Assembly: GCA_035459025.1 (NCBI GenBank)
Contig: DATHYT010000047.1
Coordinates: forward strand, 7,740 to 71,739
Reading direction: 5' to 3'
From: JAABQT01 sp035459025
Lineage (GTDB): Bacteria > Pseudomonadota > Gammaproteobacteria > Burkholderiales > SG8-39
Length of the DNA stretch: 64,000 nt
The translations under genes and the position numbers were made by a program. Below, in pieces: positions 7,986-16,593 of this stretch (positions are counted from its first letter, which is position 1; every line of letters begins with the position of its first letter). Under the pieces are notes generated by a model, which saw only the letters and a list, made by a program, of their open reading frames with translations, made no database searches and was not told the origin of the DNA.

Positions 7986-8794
7986 AAGTCTTTCGGCGGC
8001 GGCGGGAAGACGGGCTTTCGCTTCTCGCGGTGCGAGGCGGCGCCCTCGCGCACCTCCGGACCGGTGAATCCCAGCAGCTCCAGCGCCGTCGACGTATCGA
8101 ACGTGGGGCCCGCCATGCGCAGCCAGTTGTTCAGGCTGTACTTGGTCCAGCGCAGCGCCGTCTGCGCGCCGGCGGCGAGCTTGCGCGCCACCTCCAGCGC
8201 CTTCGCCTGCAGCTCGGCTTCCTCGCAGGTGAGCGACACGAGGCCGATGCGCTCGGCCTCCTCGCCCGAGATCTGCTCGCAGGTGAGCAGGTAGTACTTC
8301 GCCTTCGCCATGCCGCAGAGCAGCGGCCAGACGATCGCCGCGTGGTCGCCCGCGGCCACGCCGAGTCGCGTGTGGCCGTCGATGATGCGCGCGTTCTTCG
8401 CCGCGATCGAAATGTCGGCGAGCAGCCCCGCCACCAGGCCCGCCCCCACGGCCGGGCCGTGCATCGCCGAGACCACGATCTTGGAGCAGTTGATGATGTT
8501 GTAGACCAGGTCGCGCGCTTCGCGCCAGACGCGCGCGCGCGTGTCGAAGTCCTTGATGATGTCCTCGATGAGGCCGAAGTCGCCGCCGGCGGAAAAGCCC
8601 TTGCCCGCGCCGCGCAGGATGGCGACGCTCACTTCGGCGTCGCGGTCGACGTCGCGCCAGATCTCGGCGAGCTCCGCGTGCATGCGCGCGCCTGCGGTGG
8701 AGAGCCGGCCGCTCGCCTCATCGCCCATCACGATCTCGAGGATGCCGGGCTCGAGCCGGCGGATCTTCAGATCCTGGTATCTAGAGTAGTCCAT
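7982..8794 (-). CDS. enoyl-CoA hydratase/isomerase family protein
   Basis: A 270-residue crotonase-fold protein. The oxyanion-hole segments are visible (GKGFSAGGDF and HGPAVGAGLVAGLL). The second active-site segment reads RLGVAAGDHAA, where classical hydratases have a Glu-bearing loop. The usual catalytic Glu is not obvious and Asp/His are present instead, so hydratase activity on enoyl-CoA is not assured. The C-terminus ends in a Pro-rich tail. ATG at 8794 lies six bases from a -10-like TAGAAT on the same strand, so the mRNA may be leaderless. Divergent from the dehalogenase gene. Confidence 0.88.
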   Translation of the reverse strand: MDYSRYQDLKIRRLEPGILEIVMGDEASGRLSTAGARMHAELAEIWRDVDRDAEVSVAILRGAGKGFSAGGDFGLIEDIIKDFDTRARVWREARDLVYNIINCSKIVVSAMHGPAVGAGLVAGLLADISIAAKNARIIDGHTRLGVAAGDHAAIVWPLLCGMAKAKYYLLTCEQISGEEAERIGLVSLTCEEAELQAKALEVARKLAAGAQTALRWTKYSLNNWLRMAGPTFDTSTALELLGFTGPEVREGAASHREKRKPVFPPPPKDF

Positions 8795-8816
8795 GCAGGC
8801 ATTCTACAATTTGGCC
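8795..8816. promoter_or_regulatory. symmetric divergent promoter, both sides leaderless
   Basis: The 22 bases between the two ATGs hold overlapping -10 hexamers. On the minus strand, TAGAAT occupies 8806-8801. On the plus strand, TACAAT occupies 8805-8810. Exactly six bases separate each hexamer from its start codon, so transcription should begin at or next to each ATG. Confidence 0.5.
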
Positions 8817-9683
8817 ATGCGCACGCCCGACGAGCGTTTCGCGGATCTTCCCGGCTTTCCCTGGGCGCCGCACTACCTGCAGTGGCGCGGGCTGCGCGTG
8901 CACTACGTCGACGAAGGCCAGGGCGGGCGCACCTTCCTTTGCCTGCACGGCGAGCCGACCTGGGCCTACTTGTACCGGCGCATGATCCCGCCGTTTGTCG
9001 CCGGCGGCGCGCGCGTGGTGGCGCCCGACTTCATCGGCTTTGGCCGCTCTGACAAGCCTGAGGACGACGCCTTCTATAGCTTCGACATGCACCGCGCGTT
9101 CCTCATCGAATTCGTCGAGCGGCTGGAACTCAGGAACCTCACCTTGGTAGTGCAAGACTGGGGCGGCCTGCTCGGGCTGACGCTGCCGATGGAGATGCCC
9201 GAGCGCTTCGAGCGCCTGCTCATCATGAACACCGCGCTCGGCACGGGCGATGCGCCCCTGCCCGAGGGCTTCCTCGCCTGGCGCGCGTACGTGGCAAAGA
9301 ACCCGGCGCTCGACTGCCAGAAGCTCATGCAGCGCAGTTGCCCGCACCTGACGCCGACGGAGGCCGCGGCCTACGAGGCGCCGTTCCCCGATGCCAGGGC
9401 GAAGGCCGGGGTGCGCCGCTTTCCGCAGCTGGTGCCCGACCGGCCCGACGCGCCCGGCGCTGAGCTGTCGCGCAAGGCGCGCGACTGGTGGAAGAGCGCC
9501 TGGCAGGGCGAGTCGTTCATGGCGATCGGCGCCAAGGATCCGGTGCTCGGCCCGCCCGTGATGCGCGCCCTGCGCAACGTGATCCGGAACTGTCCCGAGC
9601 CCTACGTGCACGCCGAGGGCGGGCATTTCCTGCAGGAGTGGGGCGAGGACGTCGCGGCCAGGGCGCTCGCGTCATGGCGCTGA
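8817..9683 (+). CDS. haloalkane dehalogenase, DhlA-like subfamily
   Basis: A 288-residue alpha/beta hydrolase closely following DhlA-type haloalkane dehalogenases, which cleave carbon-halogen bonds hydrolytically to an alcohol and halide. Key residues are all present: oxyanion HGEPTW (Glu46), nucleophile Asp114 in VVQDWGG, halide-binding Trp115 and cap Trp155 (GFLAWRAY), acid Asp241 in GAKDP and base His270 in EGGHF. The start at 8817 (MRTPDERF) matches the family N-terminus and sits six bases after a TACAAT element. An in-frame ATG at 8793 would lie upstream of that element. The 3' end overlaps the next gene by ten bases. The physiological substrate is unknown; other alkyl halides or esters are possible. 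Confidence 0.88.
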   Translation: MRTPDERFADLPGFPWAPHYLQWRGLRVHYVDEGQGGRTFLCLHGEPTWAYLYRRMIPPFVAGGARVVAPDFIGFGRSDKPEDDAFYSFDMHRAFLIEFVERLELRNLTLVVQDWGGLLGLTLPMEMPERFERLLIMNTALGTGDAPLPEGFLAWRAYVAKNPALDCQKLMQRSCPHLTPTEAAAYEAPFPDARAKAGVRRFPQLVPDRPDAPGAELSRKARDWWKSAWQGESFMAIGAKDPVLGPPVMRALRNVIRNCPEPYVHAEGGHFLQEWGEDVAARALASWR

Positions 9684-10636
9684 CCTACGCCGACGTCGCC
9701 GCCGCGCACGAGCGCATCAGGGCTGCGGCAAAGCGAACGCCGGTGCTGACGTCGGCCACCATCGATGCGCGCACGGGTGCGCGCGTGCACTTCAAGTGCG
9801 AGAACTTCCAGAGGATGGGCGCGTTCAAGTTCCGCGGCGCCTACAACGCCTTGTCACAGCTCTCGCCCGAGCAGAAGAAGAAAGGCGTGGTGGCCTTCTC
9901 CTCCGGCAACCACGCGCAGGCGGTGGCTCTCGCCGGCAGGCTGCTCGGCGTGCCGGCGACCATCGTCATGCCTACCGACGCGCCGAAGGTAAAGCTCGAG
10001 GCCACGCGCGGCTATGGCGCCGACATCGTGCTGTACGACGCGCACAACGAAGACCGGCAGATGATCGCGGAGAAGCTTTCCGCGGAGCGCGGCGCGATGC
10101 TGATTCCGCCGTTCGACCACCCGCACATCGCTGCCGGACAGGGCACGGCGGCAAAGGAGCTGATCGAAGATGCGGGGCCGCTGGACCTGCTCTTGGTGCC
10201 GTGCGGCGGCGGCGGGCTGCTCTCGGGCTGCGCGGTAGCGGCGAAGCACCTGTCGCCCGCGTGCCGGGTGATCGGCGTGGAGCCGGCGGCGGGCGACGAC
10301 GGCGCGCGCTCGTTCCGCTCGAAGAAGCTGCAGGTGATCAAGACGCCGGTCACCATCGCCGACGGCGCGCGCACCGCGTCGCTCGGACCGAACGTCACCT
10401 TCCCGGCCATCCTCCGGCACGTGGACGACTTCCTCACCGTGACCGACGCGGCGCTGCTCGAGGCGATGTTCTTTCTGTGGGAGCGCATGAAGATCGTGGT
10501 CGAGCCCACCGGCGCGCTCGCCGCGTGCGCGCTCCTCGAGCAAAAGCTCGACGTCGCGGGCAAGAAGGTCGGCGTGGTGATCTCGGGCGGCAACGTCGAT
10601 CTCGCCTGGGCGGCAGCGCGCCTGCAGGCCCGCTGA
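9674..10636 (+). CDS. threonine dehydratase / serine racemase-like PLP enzyme
   Basis: A 320-residue fold-type II PLP protein without the regulatory ACT domain of biosynthetic IlvA, so of the catabolic TdcB, serine racemase or 3-hydroxyaspartate dehydratase size class. PLP Lys52 lies in GAFKFRG, the substrate loop is SSGNHAQ, and the phosphate-binding glycine loop is CGGGGLLSG. These enzymes remove the amino group from hydroxy amino acids, giving a 2-oxo acid and ammonia. Which substrate is used cannot be told. ATG at 9674 overlaps the dehalogenase stop by ten bases, so the two are probably co-transcribed. Confidence 0.88.
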   Translation: MALTYADVAAAHERIRAAAKRTPVLTSATIDARTGARVHFKCENFQRMGAFKFRGAYNALSQLSPEQKKKGVVAFSSGNHAQAVALAGRLLGVPATIVMPTDAPKVKLEATRGYGADIVLYDAHNEDRQMIAEKLSAERGAMLIPPFDHPHIAAGQGTAAKELIEDAGPLDLLLVPCGGGGLLSGCAVAAKHLSPACRVIGVEPAAGDDGARSFRSKKLQVIKTPVTIADGARTASLGPNVTFPAILRHVDDFLTVTDAALLEAMFFLWERMKIVVEPTGALAACALLEQKLDVAGKKVGVVISGGNVDLAWAAARLQAR

Positions 10637-10637
10637 C

Positions 10638-12278
10638 TTGCGCCGGCTGCGCGTCCTCGCGCTCCTCGCCTCGGCGGCAATGCCGGCGGCCGCCCAGGAT
10701 CCGTTTCCCTCGTTCGAGGCGCTCGAGGCCGCGGGCGCCGTCATCGGCGAGATCCGCATCCGCGCGCAAGACGTATTCGATCTTGACGACCCGGAGGAGG
10801 ACAACTGGTTGTTCCGCAAGGCCAACGCTCTGCACATCCAGACGCGGCCCTCGACCCTGCGCCGCCAGCTGCTGTTCCGCAGCGGCGAGCGCGTGTCGGC
10901 GCGCGTGATCGCCGAGACCGAGCGCCTGCTGCGCGGCAACGACTACCTCTACCGGGTCGAGATCCGGCCCACCGGCTACGATGATGGCATCGTCGATCTC
11001 GAGGTCGTCACGCGCGACAGCTGGACGCTGCAGCCGGCCGCGAAGGTCAGCCTGGCGGGGGGCACCTCGAGCGGCGGCGTGAGCCTGGAGGAGAAAAACC
11101 TCCTCGGTACCGGCGCGAGGTTTGCGATAGCGGCGCGCACCACATCGGAGGTCAGTACCGCCGGAGGCACGCGCCGCGGCGTGGGCGTGGATCTGTCCTA
11201 TCCCTACGCGTTCGACGGTCGTACGACGCTCGGCTACGGTCAGTCGACCTTCGAAGAGGGCTCGGCGCGCAAGGCGAGGATCGACCGCCCCTTCTACTCC
11301 CTCGAGGCCCGCTGGGCCGCCGGCGCCGCGGCGGCGAGGAGCGATCAAATTGTCGACCGCTACGCGAACGGCGTCGTGGCGGCGCGCTACCGCCAGAGCG
11401 TCGATAGCGGGCACGCGCTGCTCGGTGTCTCGCGCGGGCTAGTGCGGGGTTGGGCGCATCGCTTCAGCGGCGGGCTACGCTACCAGGAAGAGACCTACCG
11501 CCTCGAGCCCGGACAGGCGGCGCCCGCGACGCTGCCGGCCGATCGCACGCTGGTGGCGCCATTCTTGCGCTACGAAGCGGTGCAGGACAACTTCGTCGAG
11601 CTGCGCAACCTGAACAGCATTGCGCGCCCGGAATACCTCGCGCTCGGCTGGCACGCTTGGATTGAGATCGGCCGCGCCGCGGGCGGCCTGGGATCGACTC
11701 GATCGGCGACGCTCTACTCGGCGAGCCTCGCCAAGGGCACGCGGATCGGCGGCGAGGGTACCTTGCTCGCCGCGGCCGCGGTCGGGGGCGAGTACGCCTC
11801 GGGCGAAACCGACCGCGAGACACTCGGCGCCTCCTTGCGCTACTACCAGCGCCGCGGCGCCCACACGCTGCTCTTTCTCTCCCTTGCTGCCGATGCCACC
11901 GACTTCTCCGAGGCAACCCAATTCCTGTCACTCGGCGGCGAGGTTGGCGCGCGCGGCTTTCCCACCAACTACCAGCGGGGCGATCGCCGCGTGACGTTCA
12001 CGGCCGAGCGTCGCTTTTACTCGGATTGGTTCCCTTTTCGCCTCATCCGCGTCGGCGGTGCCGTATTCTTCGATGCTGGCCGCGCCTGGGGCGGCCCGTA
12101 CCAAAAACTCGATGAAGCGGCGGCGCACTGGGCCACCGGTATCGGCTTCGGGCTACGCCTGCTCAGCGCGCGCTCCTCGAGCGGCACCACCGTGCACGTA
12201 GATCTCGCCTTCCCCCTGAAGCGCGCGTCCGGCGTGGACGCGTTCCAGGTGTCGGTGCAGTCGAAAACCGGGTTCTAG
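10638..12278 (+). CDS. BamA/TamA-like outer-membrane barrel protein
   Basis: A 546-residue protein beginning at TTG 10638, two bases after the previous stop. That start gives a good signal peptide (MRRLRVLALLAS core, cut near AAAQ). The next ATG would remove most of it. Residues about 55-125 form one POTRA-like unit (RRQLLFRSGERVS, then VEIRPTGYDDGIVDLEVVTRD). The rest is amphipathic beta strands of an Omp85/D15 barrel, ending in Phe as expected of the C-terminal beta signal recognised by BamA. Only one POTRA is apparent, unlike BamA (five) or TamA (three). The role may be secretion or membrane assembly. It ends in a CTAG shared with the convergent cyclase gene. Confidence 0.82.
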   Translation: MRRLRVLALLASAAMPAAAQDPFPSFEALEAAGAVIGEIRIRAQDVFDLDDPEEDNWLFRKANALHIQTRPSTLRRQLLFRSGERVSARVIAETERLLRGNDYLYRVEIRPTGYDDGIVDLEVVTRDSWTLQPAAKVSLAGGTSSGGVSLEEKNLLGTGARFAIAARTTSEVSTAGGTRRGVGVDLSYPYAFDGRTTLGYGQSTFEEGSARKARIDRPFYSLEARWAAGAAAARSDQIVDRYANGVVAARYRQSVDSGHALLGVSRGLVRGWAHRFSGGLRYQEETYRLEPGQAAPATLPADRTLVAPFLRYEAVQDNFVELRNLNSIARPEYLALGWHAWIEIGRAAGGLGSTRSATLYSASLAKGTRIGGEGTLLAAAAVGGEYASGETDRETLGASLRYYQRRGAHTLLFLSLAADATDFSEATQFLSLGGEVGARGFPTNYQRGDRRVTFTAERRFYSDWFPFRLIRVGGAVFFDAGRAWGGPYQKLDEAAAHWATGIGFGLRLLSARSSSGTTVHVDLAFPLKRASGVDAFQVSVQSKTGF

Positions 12279-14203
12279 CCCGCCGCGCCCGCGCCGTAAT
12301 AGGCGTAGCGCCGGTCCTTCTCCGCCTTCGACGCGTACATCGCCTTGTCGGCGAGCGCGATCAGCGCCTCGGCCGTCTCCGCATCGTCCGGGTACACGCT
12401 GATGCCGATGGAGCACGACACCTGCGCCGCCCCGCCCTCGATGGCGAGCGGCACCTGGATCATGTCGGCCACCTTTTCGGCAATCATCGCGGCGTCCTCG
12501 CCGCGGTCGAGCTCGCCCGCCAGCAGCACGAACTCGTCGCCGCCGTAGCGCGCCACCGTGTCCGAGCCGCGGACGCTGGTGCGCAGGCGCGCGGCGAGCT
12601 GCACCAGCGCCTGGTCCCCCGCGGGATGCCCCCGGGTGTCGTTGATGGTCTTGAAGTCGTCGAGGTCGACCAGCATTACCGCCAGCTTCTTGCGGTTCCG
12701 CTTGGCCAGCTCCATCGCCAGCGCGAGCCGCTGCTGCATCGACAGCCGGTTCGGCAGCCCCGTGAGCGCATCGTGCTGCGCCATGAAGCGCAGGTGCTGC
12801 TCCTGCGCCTGCAGCTGCGCCATCAGGGCCTCGCGCTCGCTCGCCTCGGCGCGCAGGCGCTCGTTGACGCTGTTCAGCTCGGCGGTGCGCTCGGCAATCC
12901 TCTGCTCCAGCTCGCGCTCGCTGTCGCGCGTCGCCTCGAGCAGCAACCGTTGCGCGGCGAGCGCCTCGACCTCAGCGCTGGCGCGCTCGCGGCGCAGCAG
13001 GTTGATGCGATCACCCAGCGCGAACGACAGCAGCAGCACGTCCAGGGCGAAGCCGATGTGCAGCCCGTAGATGGTCGCGAAGCTGGTCGGCACCAGCGTG
13101 AAGTTGCGCAGGGCGCCGAGGGCGATGAAGGCAAGCAGCGCCGCCCAGGCCAGCAGGAAGTAGCGCGCCGGGCGATAGCCGAGAATCAGCGCGCGCACCG
13201 CGGCGTAGGTGGCGACCGCGGCCGCCGCAAAGGCGATCACCGAGATGGCGCGCAGCACGCCGCCGTGGTCGAGCACCCAGCCGGTGCCCGCGAACAGCGC
13301 CAGCGCCACGCCCGCCGCCACGACGCCGCGCATCACCGCGTCCGCGCGCGGCGTTATGCGCCGCATGTCGAGGAATGTGCGCGAGAACTGGGCCCCGAAC
13401 ATGAGCGTGAGCGACAGCGCGAGCGCCAGCACGTGGTTCGCGGCCCACACGCTCTGCGGCCACAGGTACTGGAAGCCCAGGCCGTCGAAGGACAGCAGGT
13501 AGGTGCAGAACGCGGTCGCGTACAGCACGTAGAACAGGTAGACGCGGTCGCGTACCGCGAACAGCAGCATCAGGTTGTACAGCACGAGCGCCAGCGCCAG
13601 CCCGTAGAACAGCCCGAGCACCAGTTGTGCATTGCGTTTGTGCTCGGCAAACGCCGCCGGGCGCCAGAGCGTCAGCGGCATGGTCAGCACGCCGCGCGAC
13701 TCCGCACGAAGGTAGTAGGTGTGCTCCCCCGCGGGCCCAGGCGCCGGGAAGCGAAACACGTGATTGCGGTGGCGCACTTCGCGCGCGTCCCAAGGCAGCG
13801 TGTCGCCGGCGATACGCGCCCAATAACGCGCCTCGCCGCCGGACAGCGGTTCGGGCACGTAGAGCTCGAGCCGGTCGATGCTCGGATACGCGACCTCGAG
13901 CAGCAGCTCCTCGCCCGGCGGCGCGCCGCCGGGCAGCGAGAAGCGCAGCCACCAGGCCGAGCGCGTGTAACCGAAGTTGAGCGAACCGGCGCCCGCCGGC
14001 GCGAAGCGCGCGGCGTGCTCGGGCATGCGCACGTCATCGAGCGCGAGGCCGCCGCCGGGATCCTCGAGCACATCCACGTGCGCGCCGAGCGCCACGCGGC
14101 CCTCGACGTCGGGCAGCGGCGCCGGCTTGTGCGCGTGCGCGGACGCGAAGGTAAGGACTGCCAGCAGGGCGAGGGCGCGCACCATTGGGAACGGCTGAAT
14201 CAT
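12275..14203 (-). CDS. 7TM-DISM sensor diguanylate cyclase
   Basis: A 642-residue membrane protein. It has a signal peptide (to about 24), a periplasmic jelly-roll DISM domain (about 35-180), seven membrane helices (about 193-400), a coiled coil (402-465, ERELEQRIAERTAELNSVN) and a GGDEF domain (470-640). The active motif is intact (YGGDEF at 553-558) and an RGSD inhibitory site lies five residues before it. The protein should therefore make c-di-GMP and be product-inhibited. DISM domains usually bind carbohydrate-like ligands. ATG 14185 (MVRALALL) is an alternative start giving a cleaner signal peptide. Divergent from the quinone oxidoreductase gene. Confidence 0.9.
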   Translation of the reverse strand: MIQPFPMVRALALLAVLTFASAHAHKPAPLPDVEGRVALGAHVDVLEDPGGGLALDDVRMPEHAARFAPAGAGSLNFGYTRSAWWLRFSLPGGAPPGEELLLEVAYPSIDRLELYVPEPLSGGEARYWARIAGDTLPWDAREVRHRNHVFRFPAPGPAGEHTYYLRAESRGVLTMPLTLWRPAAFAEHKRNAQLVLGLFYGLALALVLYNLMLLFAVRDRVYLFYVLYATAFCTYLLSFDGLGFQYLWPQSVWAANHVLALALSLTLMFGAQFSRTFLDMRRITPRADAVMRGVVAAGVALALFAGTGWVLDHGGVLRAISVIAFAAAAVATYAAVRALILGYRPARYFLLAWAALLAFIALGALRNFTLVPTSFATIYGLHIGFALDVLLLSFALGDRINLLRRERASAEVEALAAQRLLLEATRDSERELEQRIAERTAELNSVNERLRAEASEREALMAQLQAQEQHLRFMAQHDALTGLPNRLSMQQRLALAMELAKRNRKKLAVMLVDLDDFKTINDTRGHPAGDQALVQLAARLRTSVRGSDTVARYGGDEFVLLAGELDRGEDAAMIAEKVADMIQVPLAIEGGAAQVSCSIGISVYPDDAETAEALIALADKAMYASKAEKDRRYAYYGAGAAG

Positions 14204-14240
14204 ATTGCAGTGCCGCCCGTGCGTTAAGATGTACGCCACC

Positions 14241-15218
14241 ATGCGTGCCATCCAGATCGAAAAGGCCGGCGGTCCCGAAGTGCTGCGCCCCACGGAGCGA
14301 GCGCGGCCCGAGCCCAAGCCCCACGAGATCCTCGTCAAGGTGGCCGCCGCCGGCGTGAACCGCCCCGATGTGCTGCAGCGCCAGGGACTGTATGCGCCGC
14401 CGCCCGACGCCTCGGACCTGCCCGGACTGGAGGTCGCCGGCGAGGTCGCGGCCTGCGGCGCTGCGGTAACGATGTGGAAACCTGGGGACAAGGTTTGCGC
14501 GCTCACCCACGGCGGCGGCTACGCCGAATATTGCGTAACGCCCGAAGTCCAGGCGCTGCCGGTGCCCAAGGGCCTGTCGATGGTCGAAGCGGCCTCGCTG
14601 CCCGAAACCTTCTTCACCGTCTGGTCGAACGTCTACGACCGCGGCCGTCTCGCGCCCGGCGAGACGCTGCTCGTGCACGGCGGCACCTCGGGCATCGGCG
14701 TCACCGCCATCCAGATGGCGGCGGCGACCGGCAACCGCGTCTTCGCCACCGCGGGCACCGACGAGAAATGCGCCGCCTGCCTGAAGCTCGGCGCCGCCCA
14801 GGCCTTCAACTACAGGACGCAGGACTTCGTCGAAGGCGTGAAGCAGGCGACCGGCGGCAAGGGCGTCGACGTGATCCTCGACATGGCGGCGGGCGATTTC
14901 GTGCCGAAGGAGCTCAAGGCGCTCGCCGACGAAGGACGTCTGGTGTTCATCGCCTTCCTGCGCGGCCCCAAGACCGAGCTCGACGTGAACGAGCTCATGC
15001 GCCGGCGCCTCACGCTCACCGGTTCGACGCTGCGCCCGCGCCCGGTGGCATTCAAGGGTGCCATCGCCGCGCGCCTGCGCGAGCGCATCTGGCCGCTCGT
15101 CGAAGCGGGCAAGATCAAGCCGGTGGTCTTCAAGACCTTCAAGCTCGAGGCCGCCGCCGAGGCGCACCGGCTGATGGAGTCGAGCGCGCACACCGGCAAG
15201 CTCGTCCTTACCGTCTAG
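14241..15218 (+). CDS. NAD(P)H-quinone oxidoreductase, PIG3 type
   Basis: A 325-residue zinc-free medium-chain dehydrogenase. It has the GroES-like N-terminal half (NRPDVLQRQGLYAPPP, typical of the PIG3/quinone reductase branch) and a Rossmann domain with GGTSGIGVTAIQMA for NADPH. It probably reduces quinones or alpha,beta-unsaturated carbonyls, with a protective role. ATG at 14229 is also in frame, but a -10-like TAAGAT covers 14225-14230, so ATG 14241 with a four-base leader is preferred. The 3' end overlaps the convergent LysR gene by 11 bases. Confidence 0.9.
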   Translation: MRAIQIEKAGGPEVLRPTERARPEPKPHEILVKVAAAGVNRPDVLQRQGLYAPPPDASDLPGLEVAGEVAACGAAVTMWKPGDKVCALTHGGGYAEYCVTPEVQALPVPKGLSMVEAASLPETFFTVWSNVYDRGRLAPGETLLVHGGTSGIGVTAIQMAAATGNRVFATAGTDEKCAACLKLGAAQAFNYRTQDFVEGVKQATGGKGVDVILDMAAGDFVPKELKALADEGRLVFIAFLRGPKTELDVNELMRRRLTLTGSTLRPRPVAFKGAIAARLRERIWPLVEAGKIKPVVFKTFKLEAAAEAHRLMESSAHTGKLVLTV

Positions 15219-16122
15219 CTTCTTCCTTCAGCCAGGCGATGAAGTCGGCCACCTCCGGCCGCCCTTGCGCTGTCGGCGAGACCACCGCGTAATAGGCGCG
15301 CGCCGGATCGGCGCTGCGCTTGAACGGCGCCACCAGCTCGCCCGAGGCGAGCGCGTCCTTCAGGAGCGGCGTCCTGCCGAGCGCGACGCCGTGGCCGGCG
15401 ACCGCCGCGGCGATGATCTGCTCGTAGCCCGAGAAGCTGATGCGGCCCGCGGGCTTGAGCTCGGACAGCCCCTCCACCTCGAGCCACGAGCGCCAGTGCA
15501 GCCACGGGTGGCGCACGTCCGGATCGTCGTAGGTCAGCAGCACATGGTGGCGCAGGTCGGCGGGCGCCTTCAGCGGCCGCGCCTTGTCCTGCAGCAGCTT
15601 CGGATTGCACACCGGGAACACGCGCTCGCCGAACAGGCGCTCCGCGTCCGGGCCGGCGAGGCTCGGCGGGCCGTGGCGGATGGCGACGTCGAGCCCGTCG
15701 CGCTCGAGATCCTGCACGCGCGTGTCGGCCGAGATGCGCACGTCGACGGCCGGATGCGCGCGCGTGAAGCCCGCGAGGCGCGGGATCAGCCACAGCGCGG
15801 CAAAGGAATGCGTGGTGGTGACGGCGAGCGCGCGCCGCCCGCTCTGCGCGCGCAGGCGGTCGGTGGCCGCGCGCATCGTCGCCAGCACCTGCGCCGCGGT
15901 CGCGTAGAACTGCCGGCCCGCTTCGGTGAGCGCGAGCGAGCGGTGCCGGCGCTCGAACAGCGGCGTGCCGAGCTGCGTTTCGAGCTCCTGGATCTGGCGG
16001 CTCACGGCCGACTGGGTGAGGTGGAGCTCCTCGCCGGCGCGCGTGAAGGAGAGCAGCCGGGCCGCCGCCTCGAAGCCGCGCAGCAGGTCGAGCGACGGCA
16101 GTCTCGTATTCCCGTTACTCAT
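15208..16122 (-). CDS. LysR-family transcriptional regulator, GcvA-like
   Basis: A 304-residue regulator with an N-terminal winged HTH (about 10-68; SFTRAGEELHLTQSAVSRQI is the recognition region) and a periplasmic-binding-protein-like effector domain (about 95-300). The start SLDLLRGFEAAARLLSFT is that of the GcvA/AmpR branch. It is divergent from the DUF2917 gene, with 79 bases between starts where its own operator is expected. A palindromic ATGCGCAT lies in that gap but no clear T-N11-A box could be fixed. The target is therefore likely the DUF2917 gene or itself. Confidence 0.92.
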   Translation of the reverse strand: MSNGNTRLPSLDLLRGFEAAARLLSFTRAGEELHLTQSAVSRQIQELETQLGTPLFERRHRSLALTEAGRQFYATAAQVLATMRAATDRLRAQSGRRALAVTTTHSFAALWLIPRLAGFTRAHPAVDVRISADTRVQDLERDGLDVAIRHGPPSLAGPDAERLFGERVFPVCNPKLLQDKARPLKAPADLRHHVLLTYDDPDVRHPWLHWRSWLEVEGLSELKPAGRISFSGYEQIIAAAVAGHGVALGRTPLLKDALASGELVAPFKRSADPARAYYAVVSPTAQGRPEVADFIAWLKEEARR

Positions 16123-16201
16123 GCTTGTCCCGACTTTTTACCGTTTGAGCGCTCGGGCCCAAGGATGCATCATGCGCATGCCAAACACAAGGAGGTGCCG
16201 C

Positions 16202-16429
16202 ATGCGAATCGAACTGGATCCCGGCGCCCTGCGGCTCGCCCGCGGGCAGACGTTGAGAGTGATCGACGCCCCCGGCAGCACCATCTGCGTGCGCGAAGGC
16301 AGCGTCTGGATCACGGAAGAGAACATGCCCAAGGATGTGGTCCTAGAGGCCGGCCACTGCTACCGGCTGAGCCGCAAGGGGCTCGCCCTGGTGCACGCCT
16401 TTGGCGATGCCGCCGTGGCGCTCGCCTGA
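16202..16429 (+). CDS. DUF2917 small protein
   Basis: A 75-residue protein with the DUF2917 pattern: a short beta-rich domain, LARGQTLRVIDAPGSTICVREGSVWITEE, then a PKDVVLEAGHCYRL segment. This resembles a cupin-like half barrel. Function is unknown; genes of this family are frequent in Burkholderiales and often sit beside LysR genes, as here. AAGGAGGTG, nearly a perfect anti-16S match, lies five bases before ATG 16202, so strong translation is expected. Confidence 0.85.
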   Translation: MRIELDPGALRLARGQTLRVIDAPGSTICVREGSVWITEENMPKDVVLEAGHCYRLSRKGLALVHAFGDAAVALA

Positions 16430-16449
16430 ACTTCCGCAAGGAGGCTGTC

Positions 16450-16593
16450 GTGATCGATACCTGGGATCTTTCCGCGCAGCGCGCCGCAGCCGTGCACGCG
16501 CTGCTCGCCCGATTCGCAGCCCGGCTGCGACGCGCGTCTACAATAAGCGCTCCGCAAGCCAGGGAGCGCGAATGTTTCGGGACGGATTGCTGA
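16450..16593 (+). CDS. possible small protein, 47 residues
   Basis: An unrecognised small frame starting at GTG 16450, preceded at five bases by AAGGAGG, a strong ribosome site that no other gene uses. It begins IDTWDLSAQRAAAVHALLARF, an amphipathic Ala/Leu/Arg helix, and ends inside the next gene (the SDR starts at 16572 in another frame). Its last 20 residues read through the SDR promoter and start region and look random. It may be a real small protein, a decayed gene or a leader ORF coupling DUF2917 to the SDR gene. Confidence 0.35.
   Translation: MIDTWDLSAQRAAAVHALLARFAARLRRASTISAPQARERECFGTDC
16539..16544 (+). promoter_or_regulatory. putative -10 element of the SDR gene
   Basis: TACAAT lies 27 bases before ATG 16572, leaving a leader of about 20 bases that contains AGGGAGCG as ribosome site. 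The hexamer sits within the possible small ORF at 16450. Confidence 0.35.
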
